A stretch of DNA of 64,000 bases from NCBI GenBank assembly GCA_035571835.1, contig DATNBU010000040.1, forward strand, positions 1 through 64,000, written 5' to 3'. The DNA comes from Candidatus Limnocylindrales bacterium (GTDB taxonomy: Bacteria > Desulfobacterota > Binatia > UBA1149 > CAITLU01). This document shows positions 55,664-64,000 of the stretch, one piece after another. A program made the translations under genes and the position numbers. The notes below the pieces were generated by a model. That model did not search any database. It had not been told where the DNA came from and was given only the letters and a program-made list of their open reading frames with translations. Each line of letters starts with the position of its first letter. The first letter of the stretch is position 1.

Positions 55664-58600
55664 ATGCCGCCGCAGCCTGGTCAGAGCGTCGTTCGCTTCG
55701 GTTCGTTTCGCGTCGACATGGCGAACGAGCGGCTCTGGAACGGCTCCGACCCCGTCACGCTTCGGCCGAAAACCTGGCAGGTTCTGCGACATCTCGTCGA
55801 ACATGCCGACCGGCTCGTCAGCAAGCATGAGCTTCTCGACGCGGTGTGGACCGACGTGGCCGTCGAAGAGAAAGCCGTCAATACCTGCATCGGCGAGATT
55901 CGTACGGCGCTAGGCGACAGCTCGCGCCGCCCGCGGTTCATCGAGACGGTGCAGCGGCGCGGCTTTCGTTTCCTTGCGTCGCCGAGCGTGGATGCGGCCG
56001 ACGGAACGGGGACGGGGCAACACGTGCGGCCGGCGTTCATCGGGCGCTCGCACGAGCTCGGATCACTGCTGGCGCGACTTCGCGGCGGCGCGGGAAATGC
56101 GACGGTCACCGTGGTTCGCGGAGCAGCGGGCATCGGCAAGAGCCGCCTCGTCCGCGAGGCGACGGAGCGCGCCGGCGTGCGCACCCTGGTCGGGCAATGC
56201 ATCGAAGGCGGCGGCATTCCGTATCTGCCGTGGGTCGAGATGATCCATCAGCATCTGCGCACGCGTTCGTCGACGGAGACGGCAGTAACCCCGGCGGCTG
56301 CCGAGCTCCAGCGCCTGATCCCGGGACTGCAGCCGGATTCGGGCGATCCGCTGCCGGCGACGACGGATCCGGAGCTCGCGCGGCTGCGATTGTTCGAAGC
56401 GCTCGCGGCATTCTTCGAGTCTGCTTCGCGCGACGGCCCCGTGGTGCTCGTGCTCGAAGACGTCCACTGGATCGACGCGTCTTCGCTGCATGCGCTGCAG
56501 GCGCTGGTGCCTCGGCTCGCCGCGAGCACCGTGCAACTGGTCGCAACGCTGCGTGACGAGGACGCCGAGCCCGGGTCCGCGGTGCGAAACGCCCTCGAAG
56601 CGTTGCGCCGGCGCGCCATCGTCGTCGAGGTGCCGCTGCGCGGGCTGGCCGCGAGCGAGACGCGTGAGCTGGTCGCCGATCTTGCCGGCCCACTGATTCC
56701 TCCTGCATTTGTCGCGCGGATTGCCGACAGCAGCGAAGGCAGTCCGTTCTTCGTCGAGGAGATCCTCCGTCACTATGGCCAGGACGCGACGCGCGAGGCC
56801 GGCGATGGTGATGCGGGCCCTGCCGACCTCCACCTTCCCGACAATGTCATCGAGATTTTCGAGCGCAGGATTCGCCACCTTTCGCCCGCGGCCCGGCGTC
56901 TCGTCGACGCAATCGCCGTCTGCGGTCGCGACTGCGAGGAGCCGCTGCTCGAGCTTGCCCTCGACATGCAGGACGCCCGGCTTGCCGCTGCGGCCAGCGA
57001 AGCCATCGATCTCAGGATCCTGCGTGAAAATCCCGGGAGCCCCGGCCGTTACGGATTCGTGCATGCGCTGATGTCGGTGGCGCTGCGCCAGCGTCTCGCA
57101 CCGCCTCGTCTTCGCGAGCTTCACGCGAGCATCGCGGACGCCGTGATCGCGACCAGGGCCGACGCCGGCGAGCGTGCCGCCGAAGTCGCCCGTCATCTCG
57201 AGCGCGCCGTGCCGAAAGTGCCGGCCATGCGCGCGATCGGCGCACTCCTCGAGGCTTCCGAGCATGCGGCGCACGGGCTCGCTTACGAAGACGCCATCGA
57301 GCATTGCGAGCGGGCGCTGTCGCTCGCACGTGCGGCAGCAACCGGAACGAACGAGCATCGCTGTCTGCCCGAGCTCCTGGTGCGTTACGCTGAGGCACTT
57401 CAGAAAATTGGCCAGGCCGAAAACGTGGCGGCAGCGTTTCGTGATGCTGCCGCCGTCGCCCGTCAGGCCGCAGAGCCGCAGTGGCTCGCGCGTGCGGCGC
57501 TCGGCATGGCGACGATCTGGGACTTCGAGGCCCCGGACGTTCGCGGTTACCTCGAGGACGCACTCGAATGTCTCGGCAACGACGCCGCGCCGCTGCGCGC
57601 GCGTCTGCTCGCGCGGCTGTCCGTCGTGCTCTACCCGCACGCCGGCACGCGGCCGCGATGCGAATCGTTGAGTACGCAGGCCGTCGAGCTCGCACGAAGC
57701 GTCGGCGATGCCACGCTGCTCGCGCAGACTCTCGTCGATTGGCTCGCGGGGCAGTGGTATCTCGACAACCTCGCCGCGCAGGACGCCGTCAGCGAGGAGC
57801 TGATCGATGTAGCAGGGCGCAGCGGGGACGGTGCGCTGCTGGCCACGGCGCACGGCTGGCGCGTGGTGATCGCGCTGTGCCGCGGAGAGATCGACCGTGC
57901 CGAAGCGCACTGCGAGGCGCTGTGCGATCTCGCGCAGCGCCTCGGACAGCCGACCTATCGATGGTGCGGCCTGTATCTGTCGGCGACGCTGGCGCTGCTG
58001 CATGGCCGGCTCGACGCTGCAGAGCGCTTCGCGACCGAGGCATTCGACATCGGACGCACCGCCAGCCCGCAATCGGCAACCATCGTCTATTTCACGCAGA
58101 TGGTCTCGATCCGTCGCGAGCAGAACCGGATCGGCGAGCTGCTCCCGATGCTGGAACAGAACCCGGCGAGCATGAGCAGCGACGCGCTCGCCTGGAATCT
58201 TCCGCACTTCTACATGGAAGCCGATCGCGTCGAAGACGCGGCTTCGGCATTCGCGCGTGCGTGTTCACTCGGCTTCGACGCGATGCCGGGCGAGAATTCG
58301 CGCAATCGCCGGCTGCTCACGCTCGGCGCCATGTCGCTGGCGTGCGCCGCGCTCGGCGACAAGGCCGCGGCGGCCCCTCTGTACGAGATCGTGCGCCTGG
58401 AGTCGCATCGATGGGCCGTGGCCGGTTTCGGTGCGGTCAACTACGGGATGGTCGAGAACGGCGCCGGAGCGCTTGCGGCGTGCCTCGGCGATTACGAAGC
58501 GGCGGTCGGACATTTCGAACGCGCCATTGCCGAGTATGAGCGCAAGAACGTCCCGATCGCGCTTGCGCGGGCATGCTGTCTTTACGCCGATGCATTGCTG

Positions 58601-58735
58601 CGCCGCGGATCGCCGGGCGACCCGCAGCAGGCGTCAGCGCTGCTTCAGCGTGCAGAGCTGCTTGCCGACGAGCTCGGGCTCGTTCGCGTGCGCGAGATGG
58701 CAAGGCGCGTGCGCGACGGCGCTTCGCGTCCGTAG
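55664..58735 (+). CDS. Large transcriptional regulator: winged helix, AAA-type ATPase, TPR (paralog 2)
   Basis: 1023 residues from ATG 55664. Winged helix about 10-105 (LRPKTWQVLRHLVEHADRLV, VQRRGFRFL), Walker A GAAGIGKS (153-160), Walker B LVLEDVHW, then a long TPR-type solenoid. Domain order and the PKTW motif match the 34535-37510 gene, but the two diverge beyond the N-terminal third. It follows the sulfatase by about 90 bp on the same strand. Confidence 0.85.
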   Translation: MPPQPGQSVVRFGSFRVDMANERLWNGSDPVTLRPKTWQVLRHLVEHADRLVSKHELLDAVWTDVAVEEKAVNTCIGEIRTALGDSSRRPRFIETVQRRGFRFLASPSVDAADGTGTGQHVRPAFIGRSHELGSLLARLRGGAGNATVTVVRGAAGIGKSRLVREATERAGVRTLVGQCIEGGGIPYLPWVEMIHQHLRTRSSTETAVTPAAAELQRLIPGLQPDSGDPLPATTDPELARLRLFEALAAFFESASRDGPVVLVLEDVHWIDASSLHALQALVPRLAASTVQLVATLRDEDAEPGSAVRNALEALRRRAIVVEVPLRGLAASETRELVADLAGPLIPPAFVARIADSSEGSPFFVEEILRHYGQDATREAGDGDAGPADLHLPDNVIEIFERRIRHLSPAARRLVDAIAVCGRDCEEPLLELALDMQDARLAAAASEAIDLRILRENPGSPGRYGFVHALMSVALRQRLAPPRLRELHASIADAVIATRADAGERAAEVARHLERAVPKVPAMRAIGALLEASEHAAHGLAYEDAIEHCERALSLARAAATGTNEHRCLPELLVRYAEALQKIGQAENVAAAFRDAAAVARQAAEPQWLARAALGMATIWDFEAPDVRGYLEDALECLGNDAAPLRARLLARLSVVLYPHAGTRPRCESLSTQAVELARSVGDATLLAQTLVDWLAGQWYLDNLAAQDAVSEELIDVAGRSGDGALLATAHGWRVVIALCRGEIDRAEAHCEALCDLAQRLGQPTYRWCGLYLSATLALLHGRLDAAERFATEAFDIGRTASPQSATIVYFTQMVSIRREQNRIGELLPMLEQNPASMSSDALAWNLPHFYMEADRVEDAASAFARACSLGFDAMPGENSRNRRLLTLGAMSLACAALGDKAAAAPLYEIVRLESHRWAVAGFGAVNYGMVENGAGALAACLGDYEAAVGHFERAIAEYERKNVPIALARACCLYADALLRRGSPGDPQQASALLQRAELLADELGLVRVREMARRVRDGASRP

Positions 58736-59141
58736 CGGATCCAGCAGTCCACGCGATCGGCGTACCGACCGGTCGATGGCGCACGATGTCGATCTGATGC
58801 TTGCGCAGGACGTCCATCGTGACCTTGCGCGTGTTCTCGTTCGTGCCCGCCCGTCTGCGTGGTGCGGGAAGAAATCCTCTGTAAATGGAGCACAAGCGTG
58901 GGAAAGGGTGCGGGATGATTTCCCGCATACTGCGGTAACTTCGCGCACCACTTGAAACACGGCCCAACCCGTACGGGTAGGCCGCGAGGTCACTCCATTG
59001 CATCTGTGAAGCCAAATGCCCACTTCGATGAGGGGTGTGCTTGTCGAATTCGCCCCCGGACGCTCTTTTGGCCTCGCAATGGCGCACGATTTGCAATGTC
59101 GGGAACGGGGAACGCGACTCAACTGCTGGGGGAACGGAAAG
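58736..59141. other. 406-bp intergenic region
   Basis: No gene I can support. A minus-strand frame reads MDVLRKHQIDIVRHRPVG near 58780-58830 but has no family resemblance and its downstream part is degraded. The right end leads to the Hsp20 ribosome site. Confidence 0.45.
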
Positions 59142-59657
59142 ATGAGCAGCAAGATCGACACGACCGGAACGATGGAAGGTGCGCAGGAGCTGGCGCTTCA
59201 GGAAGTGGAGAGGACGGCGGGGGATCGTCCGGTCGCTGTGCATGACGAATTGCTGCTCGAGTCGCAGGGCGCTTCGCTCGACGGACGCGAAGGGGATCGC
59301 GTCCGGCCGAGCGACTGCTCGAGCATCGCTGCGATTGTCTCGCCGCCTGCGGACATCGCAGAGACCGACGAGGTGGTGCTGTTCAGCATCGAGCTGCCGG
59401 GGATGAGCGAGAAAGATGTCGAGGTCCAGATCAGTCCCGACCTGCTGGTGATTCGCGGGGTGCGGCGGTCAGACGATCCGGGGATCACGCTCTGGCACCT
59501 GCGCGAACGCTCGACCGCCATCGTCGAGCGAATGATCCTCATTCCGGACGGCGTCGATACCGAGGACTGGTCGATGCAGTTCCGCGACGGCGTTCTTACC
59601 GTGCGCATGGCGAAATCCTGCCGGCAGAGAAAGAAGCGGCGCGTTTACGCTTCGTAA
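59142..59657 (+). CDS. Small heat-shock protein, Hsp20/alpha-crystallin family
   Basis: 171 residues from ATG 59142, preceded by GGAACGGAAAG; an in-frame ATG at 59016 lies in the untranslated-looking region. N-terminal acidic/Gln part, then an alpha-crystallin domain from about 65: IAETDEVVLFSIELPGMSEKD, LLVIRGVRRSD, and FRDGVLTVRMAK, with the Asp-Gly-Val-Leu-x-Val pattern intact. ATP-independent holdase. Confidence 0.9.
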   Translation: MSSKIDTTGTMEGAQELALQEVERTAGDRPVAVHDELLLESQGASLDGREGDRVRPSDCSSIAAIVSPPADIAETDEVVLFSIELPGMSEKDVEVQISPDLLVIRGVRRSDDPGITLWHLRERSTAIVERMILIPDGVDTEDWSMQFRDGVLTVRMAKSCRQRKKRRVYAS

Positions 59658-59670
59658 ACACCTTCGGTTT

Positions 59671-59713
59671 CGAACGCGGGCGTCCGGCCAAGGGGGGCGG
59701 ACGCCCGCGTTCG
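59671..59713 (+). terminator. Strong hairpin after hsp20
   Basis: CGAACGCGGGCGTCCG and CGGACGCCCGCGTTCG form a perfect 16-bp stem with an 11-nt loop 14 bp after the stop. No T-run is visible. Confidence 0.65.
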
Positions 59714-59952
59714 AGCCGCAAGCCGACGAGCGCTGCGTGTCATGACGCTGCCTCGGCGCGGGACTATCGTTGCGCGCCGGCATCTCCTGCGATAGCTCCG
59801 AGCCATCGATCCGGGCCTCGCGGCCTTCGTCTGCGTGACTTCCATCGAAGCGCTGCGCAGACGGCGGTTGCGCATCGCCCGGACGTACTCTCGGACAAAG
59901 CGGTGGGAATGCTCGTCGACGAAGCCACGCGCCTGGTAGTCGGGTATCCGCG

Positions 59953-60288
59953 ATGAAGGGTAGCCTGGGGATTTGTCTCGTTGCTGCCCTGCTGCTTGCC
60001 GGCTGTACAGCGACCGTTGCGCAAAAGCCGGTCCGCCCGGAAAGCAGCCGCGTCGAAAAAGCCCCGATCAAACCGGCGCCGGTGATTCCGCGCGCCGAGC
60101 ACTGCGGGCCGGCGATGGATACGAAGGTGTGGAAGGTCCAGTGCTCGCAAGGAGACCTCGCCATGATGTGCCGGAAGTCGGATCCGACCGACCGCCGCTG
60201 CGCCTACAAGCGGTCGGGCAAGTATCGATGGACTTACGGCTCCTACTGCCACCGATCGCTGGCCTGCTACAAGCGGGCTTGCCGCTGA
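59953..60288 (+). CDS. Small lipoprotein
   Basis: 111 residues. LVAALLLAGCTATVA has a clean lipobox (LAGC). A Cys-containing C-terminal part: HCGPAMDTKVWKVQCSQG, MMCRKSDPTDRRCAYKR, SYCHRSLACYKRACR, seven Cys that may pair. Family not recognised; outer-membrane or periplasmic by signal. Confidence 0.78.
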   Translation: MKGSLGICLVAALLLAGCTATVAQKPVRPESSRVEKAPIKPAPVIPRAEHCGPAMDTKVWKVQCSQGDLAMMCRKSDPTDRRCAYKRSGKYRWTYGSYCHRSLACYKRACR

Positions 60289-60335
60289 GCGGCGATCCTT
60301 CGCCTCGAGCGCGCGCCCGTCCTAGATTTCGCCGC

Positions 60336-61007
60336 GTGGAACAACAGAAGAAGAGTCTTTACTTCGAAGCGGCGACGATGCCGGCATCCGGCGCGTGGGC
60401 GCAGAAACGACGCCTCGCCGCCAATCTGCGAATCATCATCGACCGGCTGGTTACGAGCGATGCGCCCGAGGAACAGCTTGCCCGCGCCGCCGATGCCGCC
60501 GCGAGCTTTGCCGAATCGCTCGCCGGGCATCCGCATCGCCAGCGAATGTGGGGTTTTGCCGAAAGCGCGAACGCCGGCGTGGGAGCGTTCTTCGACCAGA
60601 GCCCGCTCATCGGCCTGTCGAACCCATTGGCACCGCCGATGACACTCGAAGCCCGGGGAGATCGCGTGTACGGAGAAGTCTGCTTCGGTTCTGCCTACGA
60701 GGGGCCGCCCGGCCATGTGCACGGCGGCTTCGTTGCGGCTGCGTTCGATGAGCTTCTTGGCTTCACGCAGTCGCTCACCGGCAATCCCGGCATGACGGCG
60801 AGTCTCACCGTGCGTTATCGCCGGCCGACGCCTTTGCACGTGACCCTTCGTTTCGATGCGGGAGTCGATCGCGTGGACGGTCGCAAGATCTACGCGTCCG
60901 GTCGAGTCCTCTCCGGCGAAACCGTCACGGCGGAGGCCGACGCCCTGTTCGTTTCTGTCGATCCCGAACGTTTCCAGGCGCTGATCGACGAGGTCCGGAC
61001 GCGATGA
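60336..61007 (+). CDS. PaaI-type hotdog-fold thioesterase
   Basis: 223 residues from GTG 60336. Residues about 115-210 are a 4HBT hotdog domain: GPPGHVHGGFVAAAFDELLG (substrate pocket with HGG and Asp) and MTASLTVRYRRPTPLHV. A helical N-terminal extension of about 100 residues precedes it. Probably hydrolyses an acyl-CoA; substrate unknown. Overlaps the next gene by 4 bp. Confidence 0.8.
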   Translation: MEQQKKSLYFEAATMPASGAWAQKRRLAANLRIIIDRLVTSDAPEEQLARAADAAASFAESLAGHPHRQRMWGFAESANAGVGAFFDQSPLIGLSNPLAPPMTLEARGDRVYGEVCFGSAYEGPPGHVHGGFVAAAFDELLGFTQSLTGNPGMTASLTVRYRRPTPLHVTLRFDAGVDRVDGRKIYASGRVLSGETVTAEADALFVSVDPERFQALIDEVRTR

Positions 61008-61636
61008 GCCAGCCGCTCCATTTCCCGCCCGACTACTCCGAGACGCGCGTGGTCAAGGACGGCACCGAGATCGGCCTTCGCCTGCTGCGACCGCATGATC
61101 GCGATGTGCTCGCGAAGGGCTTCGAGGAGCTCTCTGCCGAGTCGCGCTACACGCGCTTCTTCTCACCGATGAGCAAACTGCCGGAGAAGATCCTCGAGAA
61201 GATGCTGGAGACCGACGACTGGAATCACCTGGCGATCGTCGCGTTCCGCAAGGAAGACGGCAAAGGGCTCGCCACCGGAAGATTCATCCGTCTTGCCGGC
61301 GAGCCGGAGGTCGCGGAGTTCGCCGTCGCGGTCATCGATTCGATGCAGGGTCGCGGGCTCGGCAAGCTGCTGCTCGGCCTGGTTGCGCGAGCTGCTCGCG
61401 AGCGCGGCATCACGCGCTTTCGCGCGCACGTGCTCGCGGGCAACGACGCGATGATCACGCTGCTGCGCGAGCTCGATCCGACGCTCGACGCGACCAGCGA
61501 CGGCCGTTCCATCACGTACGACCTCGACCTGCCGGAGATGACCGACGAAGCCTCTTCCAGTGGTCCGATCTTCGATCTGCTGCGCGCCGCCGGTCGCGGC
61601 CTGGACGTTCTACTTCAGAGCCTGCGGTCGGGCTGA
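61004..61636 (+). CDS. GNAT-family N-acetyltransferase
   Basis: 210 residues. ATGA overlap with the thioesterase. Acetyl-CoA site VIDSMQGRGLGKLLLGLVARAARERGI (Q/RxxGxG/A), DGTEIGLRLLRPHDRD at the N-terminus and FRAHVLAGNDAMITLLRELD after it. The substrate is unknown; the coupled thioesterase suggests a shared acyl-CoA role, as inference. Confidence 0.88.
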   Translation: MSQPLHFPPDYSETRVVKDGTEIGLRLLRPHDRDVLAKGFEELSAESRYTRFFSPMSKLPEKILEKMLETDDWNHLAIVAFRKEDGKGLATGRFIRLAGEPEVAEFAVAVIDSMQGRGLGKLLLGLVARAARERGITRFRAHVLAGNDAMITLLRELDPTLDATSDGRSITYDLDLPEMTDEASSSGPIFDLLRAAGRGLDVLLQSLRSG

Positions 61637-61688
61637 GAGCACTGGCCCGCGCAGACGACCAAGCCGCCGGGCGTCCGGTGCCCGCGCG

Positions 61689-64000
61689 TCATTCCGCGAC
61701 CACGGTCACGACCGGGCTCGGCTGGATCTGGTCGCCCTGATTGTCGGTGGCATCGACGATCGTCACGTGGAAGTCGGCGCTTGCCGGAGTCGCCAATCCG
61801 TAGAACGTGCAGCGCGCAAGCGTCACAGGGCCATGGAACGGGTTCAGGCTGATGATGCCTACCGACAGCAATGCTCTGCCCTGCTGCACATGCGTCGCGG
61901 ACACCACCTGCGGAATCAGGATCTCGCAGTCGGCGGTCTCTCCGATCGGGACGAGATCGCCTGCGGCATCCATGTAGTCGACGTCGAATTGCAGCGCGCC
62001 AAGGCTTTCGTCCGACGTGAGCACGAGATCGATTTTGCGCGCAACGCTGCACGCATCAACGGCCAGCCCGACCGCCACCCGCAGCGTGCCGAGCGCGTCG
62101 ATTGCCGTCACGCGTCCGTCGCCGTTGCGATCGCAGCGCTGCCTGGGGCAGCGCGCGGCAAGCCCGACGGCCTTGCGCAGCACGACCAGTGCGCTGGTGG
62201 CGGTGACTCTCTCGCCATCGCCGGCGGGGCAGACAAGATCGAGTCGGCAGCGGCGCGTGCAGCGGTCGCCGCCGTCGAGGTTGCCGTCGTCGCACTCTTC
62301 TACTCCGGCCCAGACGTAGCCGTCTCCGCAGCGTGCAACTCGGCAACTGGCCAGGCAGGCCGCGTCCCAGTGGCGATCCTCGCCGTCGTCGCATTCTTCG
62401 ACGGTGTTCTGGACGAAGCCGTCGCCGCAGACCGCGATGCGGCAATTGCTCAGGCAACCGTCGTTCTCGTTGGAATTGCCGTCGTCGCACTCCTCGAGGT
62501 CACCGTGCTTTGCGCCGTCGCCGCAAACGGCGTTGCGACAGTCGGACAGGCAGTCATCGGTATCGTCTTCGTTGCCGTCGTCGCACTGCTCCGCACCGGT
62601 GACGGCCTCGCTGCCGCACCCGGTCGGACGGCACGTCGAATCGCATCCGTCGCCGTCGACCGCATTGCCGTCGTCGCAGGTCTCGCCGACGTCGCCGGTG
62701 CCGTTGCCGCAGCCGCCGATTGTGCGTGCCAGCCGGACAGGACCGATGAGTCCTTCGTATGGCGAAAGCATCGTATCGGCGAGCCACAGCACGGCCCACG
62801 TGTTCGCGCCTGCATGCTGAATTTTCGGGTTGCGGTCGACCAGCGCATCGACGGCCTCGGCGGGATCCACCAGCGCCGGCATCGTCCACGTCGCCCCGCT
62901 GTCGCTGGAAAAGGACGTGACGACATCGGCGTCGAAGCCGCCGCCGCTCGAGTAGCTGCTCCACGCGATGGCGAACTCGCCGTTGTCGCCTGCGGCGACG
63001 CTCGGCGAGAAGTCGCCTCCGCCCGTGTCCTCGTGCCACGGCGCGAGCGCGGAAGGCACGGTCCATTCGGACAGAACCGACGGCGACCGCGAGACGAACA
63101 CGCTGAGCTTGCGCTCTTCGAGCGGGTCCGCAACCCAGCCGACGTACGCAAGCAGCCAGCTACCGTCGCGGTTGGCTGCCACGCTGAGCTGCTGCGGCGA
63201 ACGGTGACGTGTGCGAAACAACTTCGCGGCGGCCGACCACGTCGAAGCGTTGTCGATCGAATGCGCAGCCGAGATGCCGTCACCGCTCCACGCCACCAGC
63301 CAGTTGCCGGAATGGTCGGTCGCGACAGTCACGGCGTTGACGGTGTAGCAGGGCACCTCGTCCAGCGTGGATGCCGGCGACCAGGTCCTGCCGGAATCGA
63401 CGGAAACCGACGAACGAATCGCGCAGAACGACGTGTACTTGTACTCGTCCGGAGAATCGATGTAGCGCGCGCCGAAAAATCCTTCTGACCACGCCGCCAC
63501 CCAGCGTCCGCCGGCGCCGCCTGCGACCGCAACGTTGGAAAGCTTGTACTGCTGCTGATCGAAATCCGGTTTGTGCTCGACGGCATAAAGAACCTGTCGG
63601 TCGCCCCAGTTCTGACCGGCATCCGTCGAGCGATTGAACTGCAGATGCTCGTCGCGATAGTCGGCGCCCGCCTGGATCCAGACGCCGTTGCCATCGGTGG
63701 CGACGGTTGCTTCGTAGACATCGTCGAACGCGACCGGTCCCGGTTGCAACGGCCGCGCCGGCGGCGACAGCCATCGCCGCGCGTCGTCGAGCGAGGTCGC
63801 GACAACCGGCTGGTAGGACTTCTCGTCGACGTAGGCGGTCCATCCGGCGGCCCACCGCCCTTCGGCATCCCCTGCAAGGCTGAAATATGGTGGTGCGGAG
63901 CTGGACAGCGAAAAGAGCTGGCGAGTCGAGACGAAGCGAAGCGCATCGGGATCGAGAGTAGTTGTGGTCGTCGTGGTGGTCGTAATGCTGTCGTCGAGGC
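61689..64000 (-). CDS. Secreted protein: BNR-like region, five DUF4215-type Cys repeats, dockerin-like module, cohesin-like C-terminus (5' end outside window)
   Basis: At least 769 residues; the frame is open to the right edge, where a Thr-rich linker (eight Thr) is read. About 110-380 has sialidase/BNR-like strands (TDAGQNWGDRQVLYAV, SVDSGRTWSPAS, IDNASTWSAAA). Then five Cys repeats of the CGDG...EECDDGN type, a dockerin-like doublet (VTATSALVVLRKAVGL...CDRNGDGRVTAIDALGTLRVAVG), and a final about 115 residues (KIDLVLTSDESLGALQFDVDY ... ARCTFYGLATPASADFHVTI) resembling a cohesin domain. Surface or secreted. Confidence 0.75.
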   Translation of the reverse strand, partial: LDDSITTTTTTTTTLDPDALRFVSTRQLFSLSSSAPPYFSLAGDAEGRWAAGWTAYVDEKSYQPVVATSLDDARRWLSPPARPLQPGPVAFDDVYEATVATDGNGVWIQAGADYRDEHLQFNRSTDAGQNWGDRQVLYAVEHKPDFDQQQYKLSNVAVAGGAGGRWVAAWSEGFFGARYIDSPDEYKYTSFCAIRSSVSVDSGRTWSPASTLDEVPCYTVNAVTVATDHSGNWLVAWSGDGISAAHSIDNASTWSAAAKLFRTRHRSPQQLSVAANRDGSWLLAYVGWVADPLEERKLSVFVSRSPSVLSEWTVPSALAPWHEDTGGGDFSPSVAAGDNGEFAIAWSSYSSGGGFDADVVTSFSSDSGATWTMPALVDPAEAVDALVDRNPKIQHAGANTWAVLWLADTMLSPYEGLIGPVRLARTIGGCGNGTGDVGETCDDGNAVDGDGCDSTCRPTGCGSEAVTGAEQCDDGNEDDTDDCLSDCRNAVCGDGAKHGDLEECDDGNSNENDGCLSNCRIAVCGDGFVQNTVEECDDGEDRHWDAACLASCRVARCGDGYVWAGVEECDDGNLDGGDRCTRRCRLDLVCPAGDGERVTATSALVVLRKAVGLAARCPRQRCDRNGDGRVTAIDALGTLRVAVGLAVDACSVARKIDLVLTSDESLGALQFDVDYMDAAGDLVPIGETADCEILIPQVVSATHVQQGRALLSVGIISLNPFHGPVTLARCTFYGLATPASADFHVTIVDATDNQGDQIQPSPVVTVVAE

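Noticed and set aside
50414-58207. Long antisense frames under the DUF3556, sulfatase and regulator genes
   Set aside because: They mirror third-codon GC bias and have no recognisable domains.
58737-58960. Minus-strand frame MDVLRKHQIDIV as a gene
   Set aside because: It runs into the antisense of the neighbouring regulator gene, has no known motif and no start-site support.

Overview
The window is about 64 kb of GC-rich bacterial chromosome. Genes are densely packed, often with 4-bp stop/start overlaps, and there is no rRNA, tRNA, CRISPR array or intact insertion sequence that I can see. Several things point to a deltaproteobacterium-like lineage, possibly Binatota or a Myxococcota relative: long hairpin repeats at gene ends, secreted proteins with Cys-rich CGDG...ECDDGN repeats, dockerin-like Cys-bracketed doublets, Thr-rich linkers, and two giant winged-helix/ATPase/TPR regulators. 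The taxonomic placement is inference; no phylogenetic marker is complete here.

Layout. 1-4.1 kb: 5' part of elongation factor P (minus), a BaiN-type flavoprotein translationally coupled to fabD, and a divergent serine hydrolase. 4.2-6.1 kb: an HNH nuclease followed by an AbrB-type DNA-binding protein, bracketed by two pairs of ATTCC...GGAAT palindromes in mirrored order. 6.1-12.7 kb: arginine biosynthesis on the minus strand (argB-argD-argF-argG-argH, then an LptM-like lipoprotein), interrupted by REP-like GGGGACAG repeats. 13-20 kb: xerC, a hydrolase, a zinc-ribbon protein, an enoyl-CoA hydratase, an AsmA/TamB-like protein, two small proteins and tatC-tatA/B. 20.4-30 kb: histone-deacetylase-like amidohydrolase, PBP1A with an unusual repeat tail, sirtuin, DegT aminotransferase, thiD and ptsP. 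30-34.4 kb: two uncharacterised proteins, a KirBac-type channel and a hydrolase. 34.5-40.7 kb: a large regulator divergent from an ECF42-type sigma factor, a DGPF/YCII protein, a GST and a DUF2231 membrane protein. 40.8-46.2 kb: secreted proteins, a lipoprotein and a multicopper-oxidase remnant. 46.2-52.5 kb: fatty acid hydroxylase, a TetR/methyltransferase unit with a visible operator, an FAD-linked oxidase, a 3-methyladenine glycosylase and a DUF3556 protein. 52.5-64 kb: secreted protein and sulfatase with a shared 20-nt inverted motif between them, a second large regulator, Hsp20, small lipoprotein, thioesterase, GNAT acetyltransferase and a partial secreted protein carrying DUF4215-type repeats, a dockerin-like module and a cohesin-like C-terminus.

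Most genes are housekeeping (arginine synthesis, lipid metabolism, Tat export, peptidoglycan synthesis, PTS-Ntr). The best candidates for something new are the palindrome-bracketed HNH/AbrB pair, the dockerin/cohesin-like secreted proteins, the repeat tail of PBP1A, the tandem starts of argD and the apparent frameshift at the start of the ECF42 sigma gene. Many long open frames antisense to these genes are high-GC artefacts and are not annotated.
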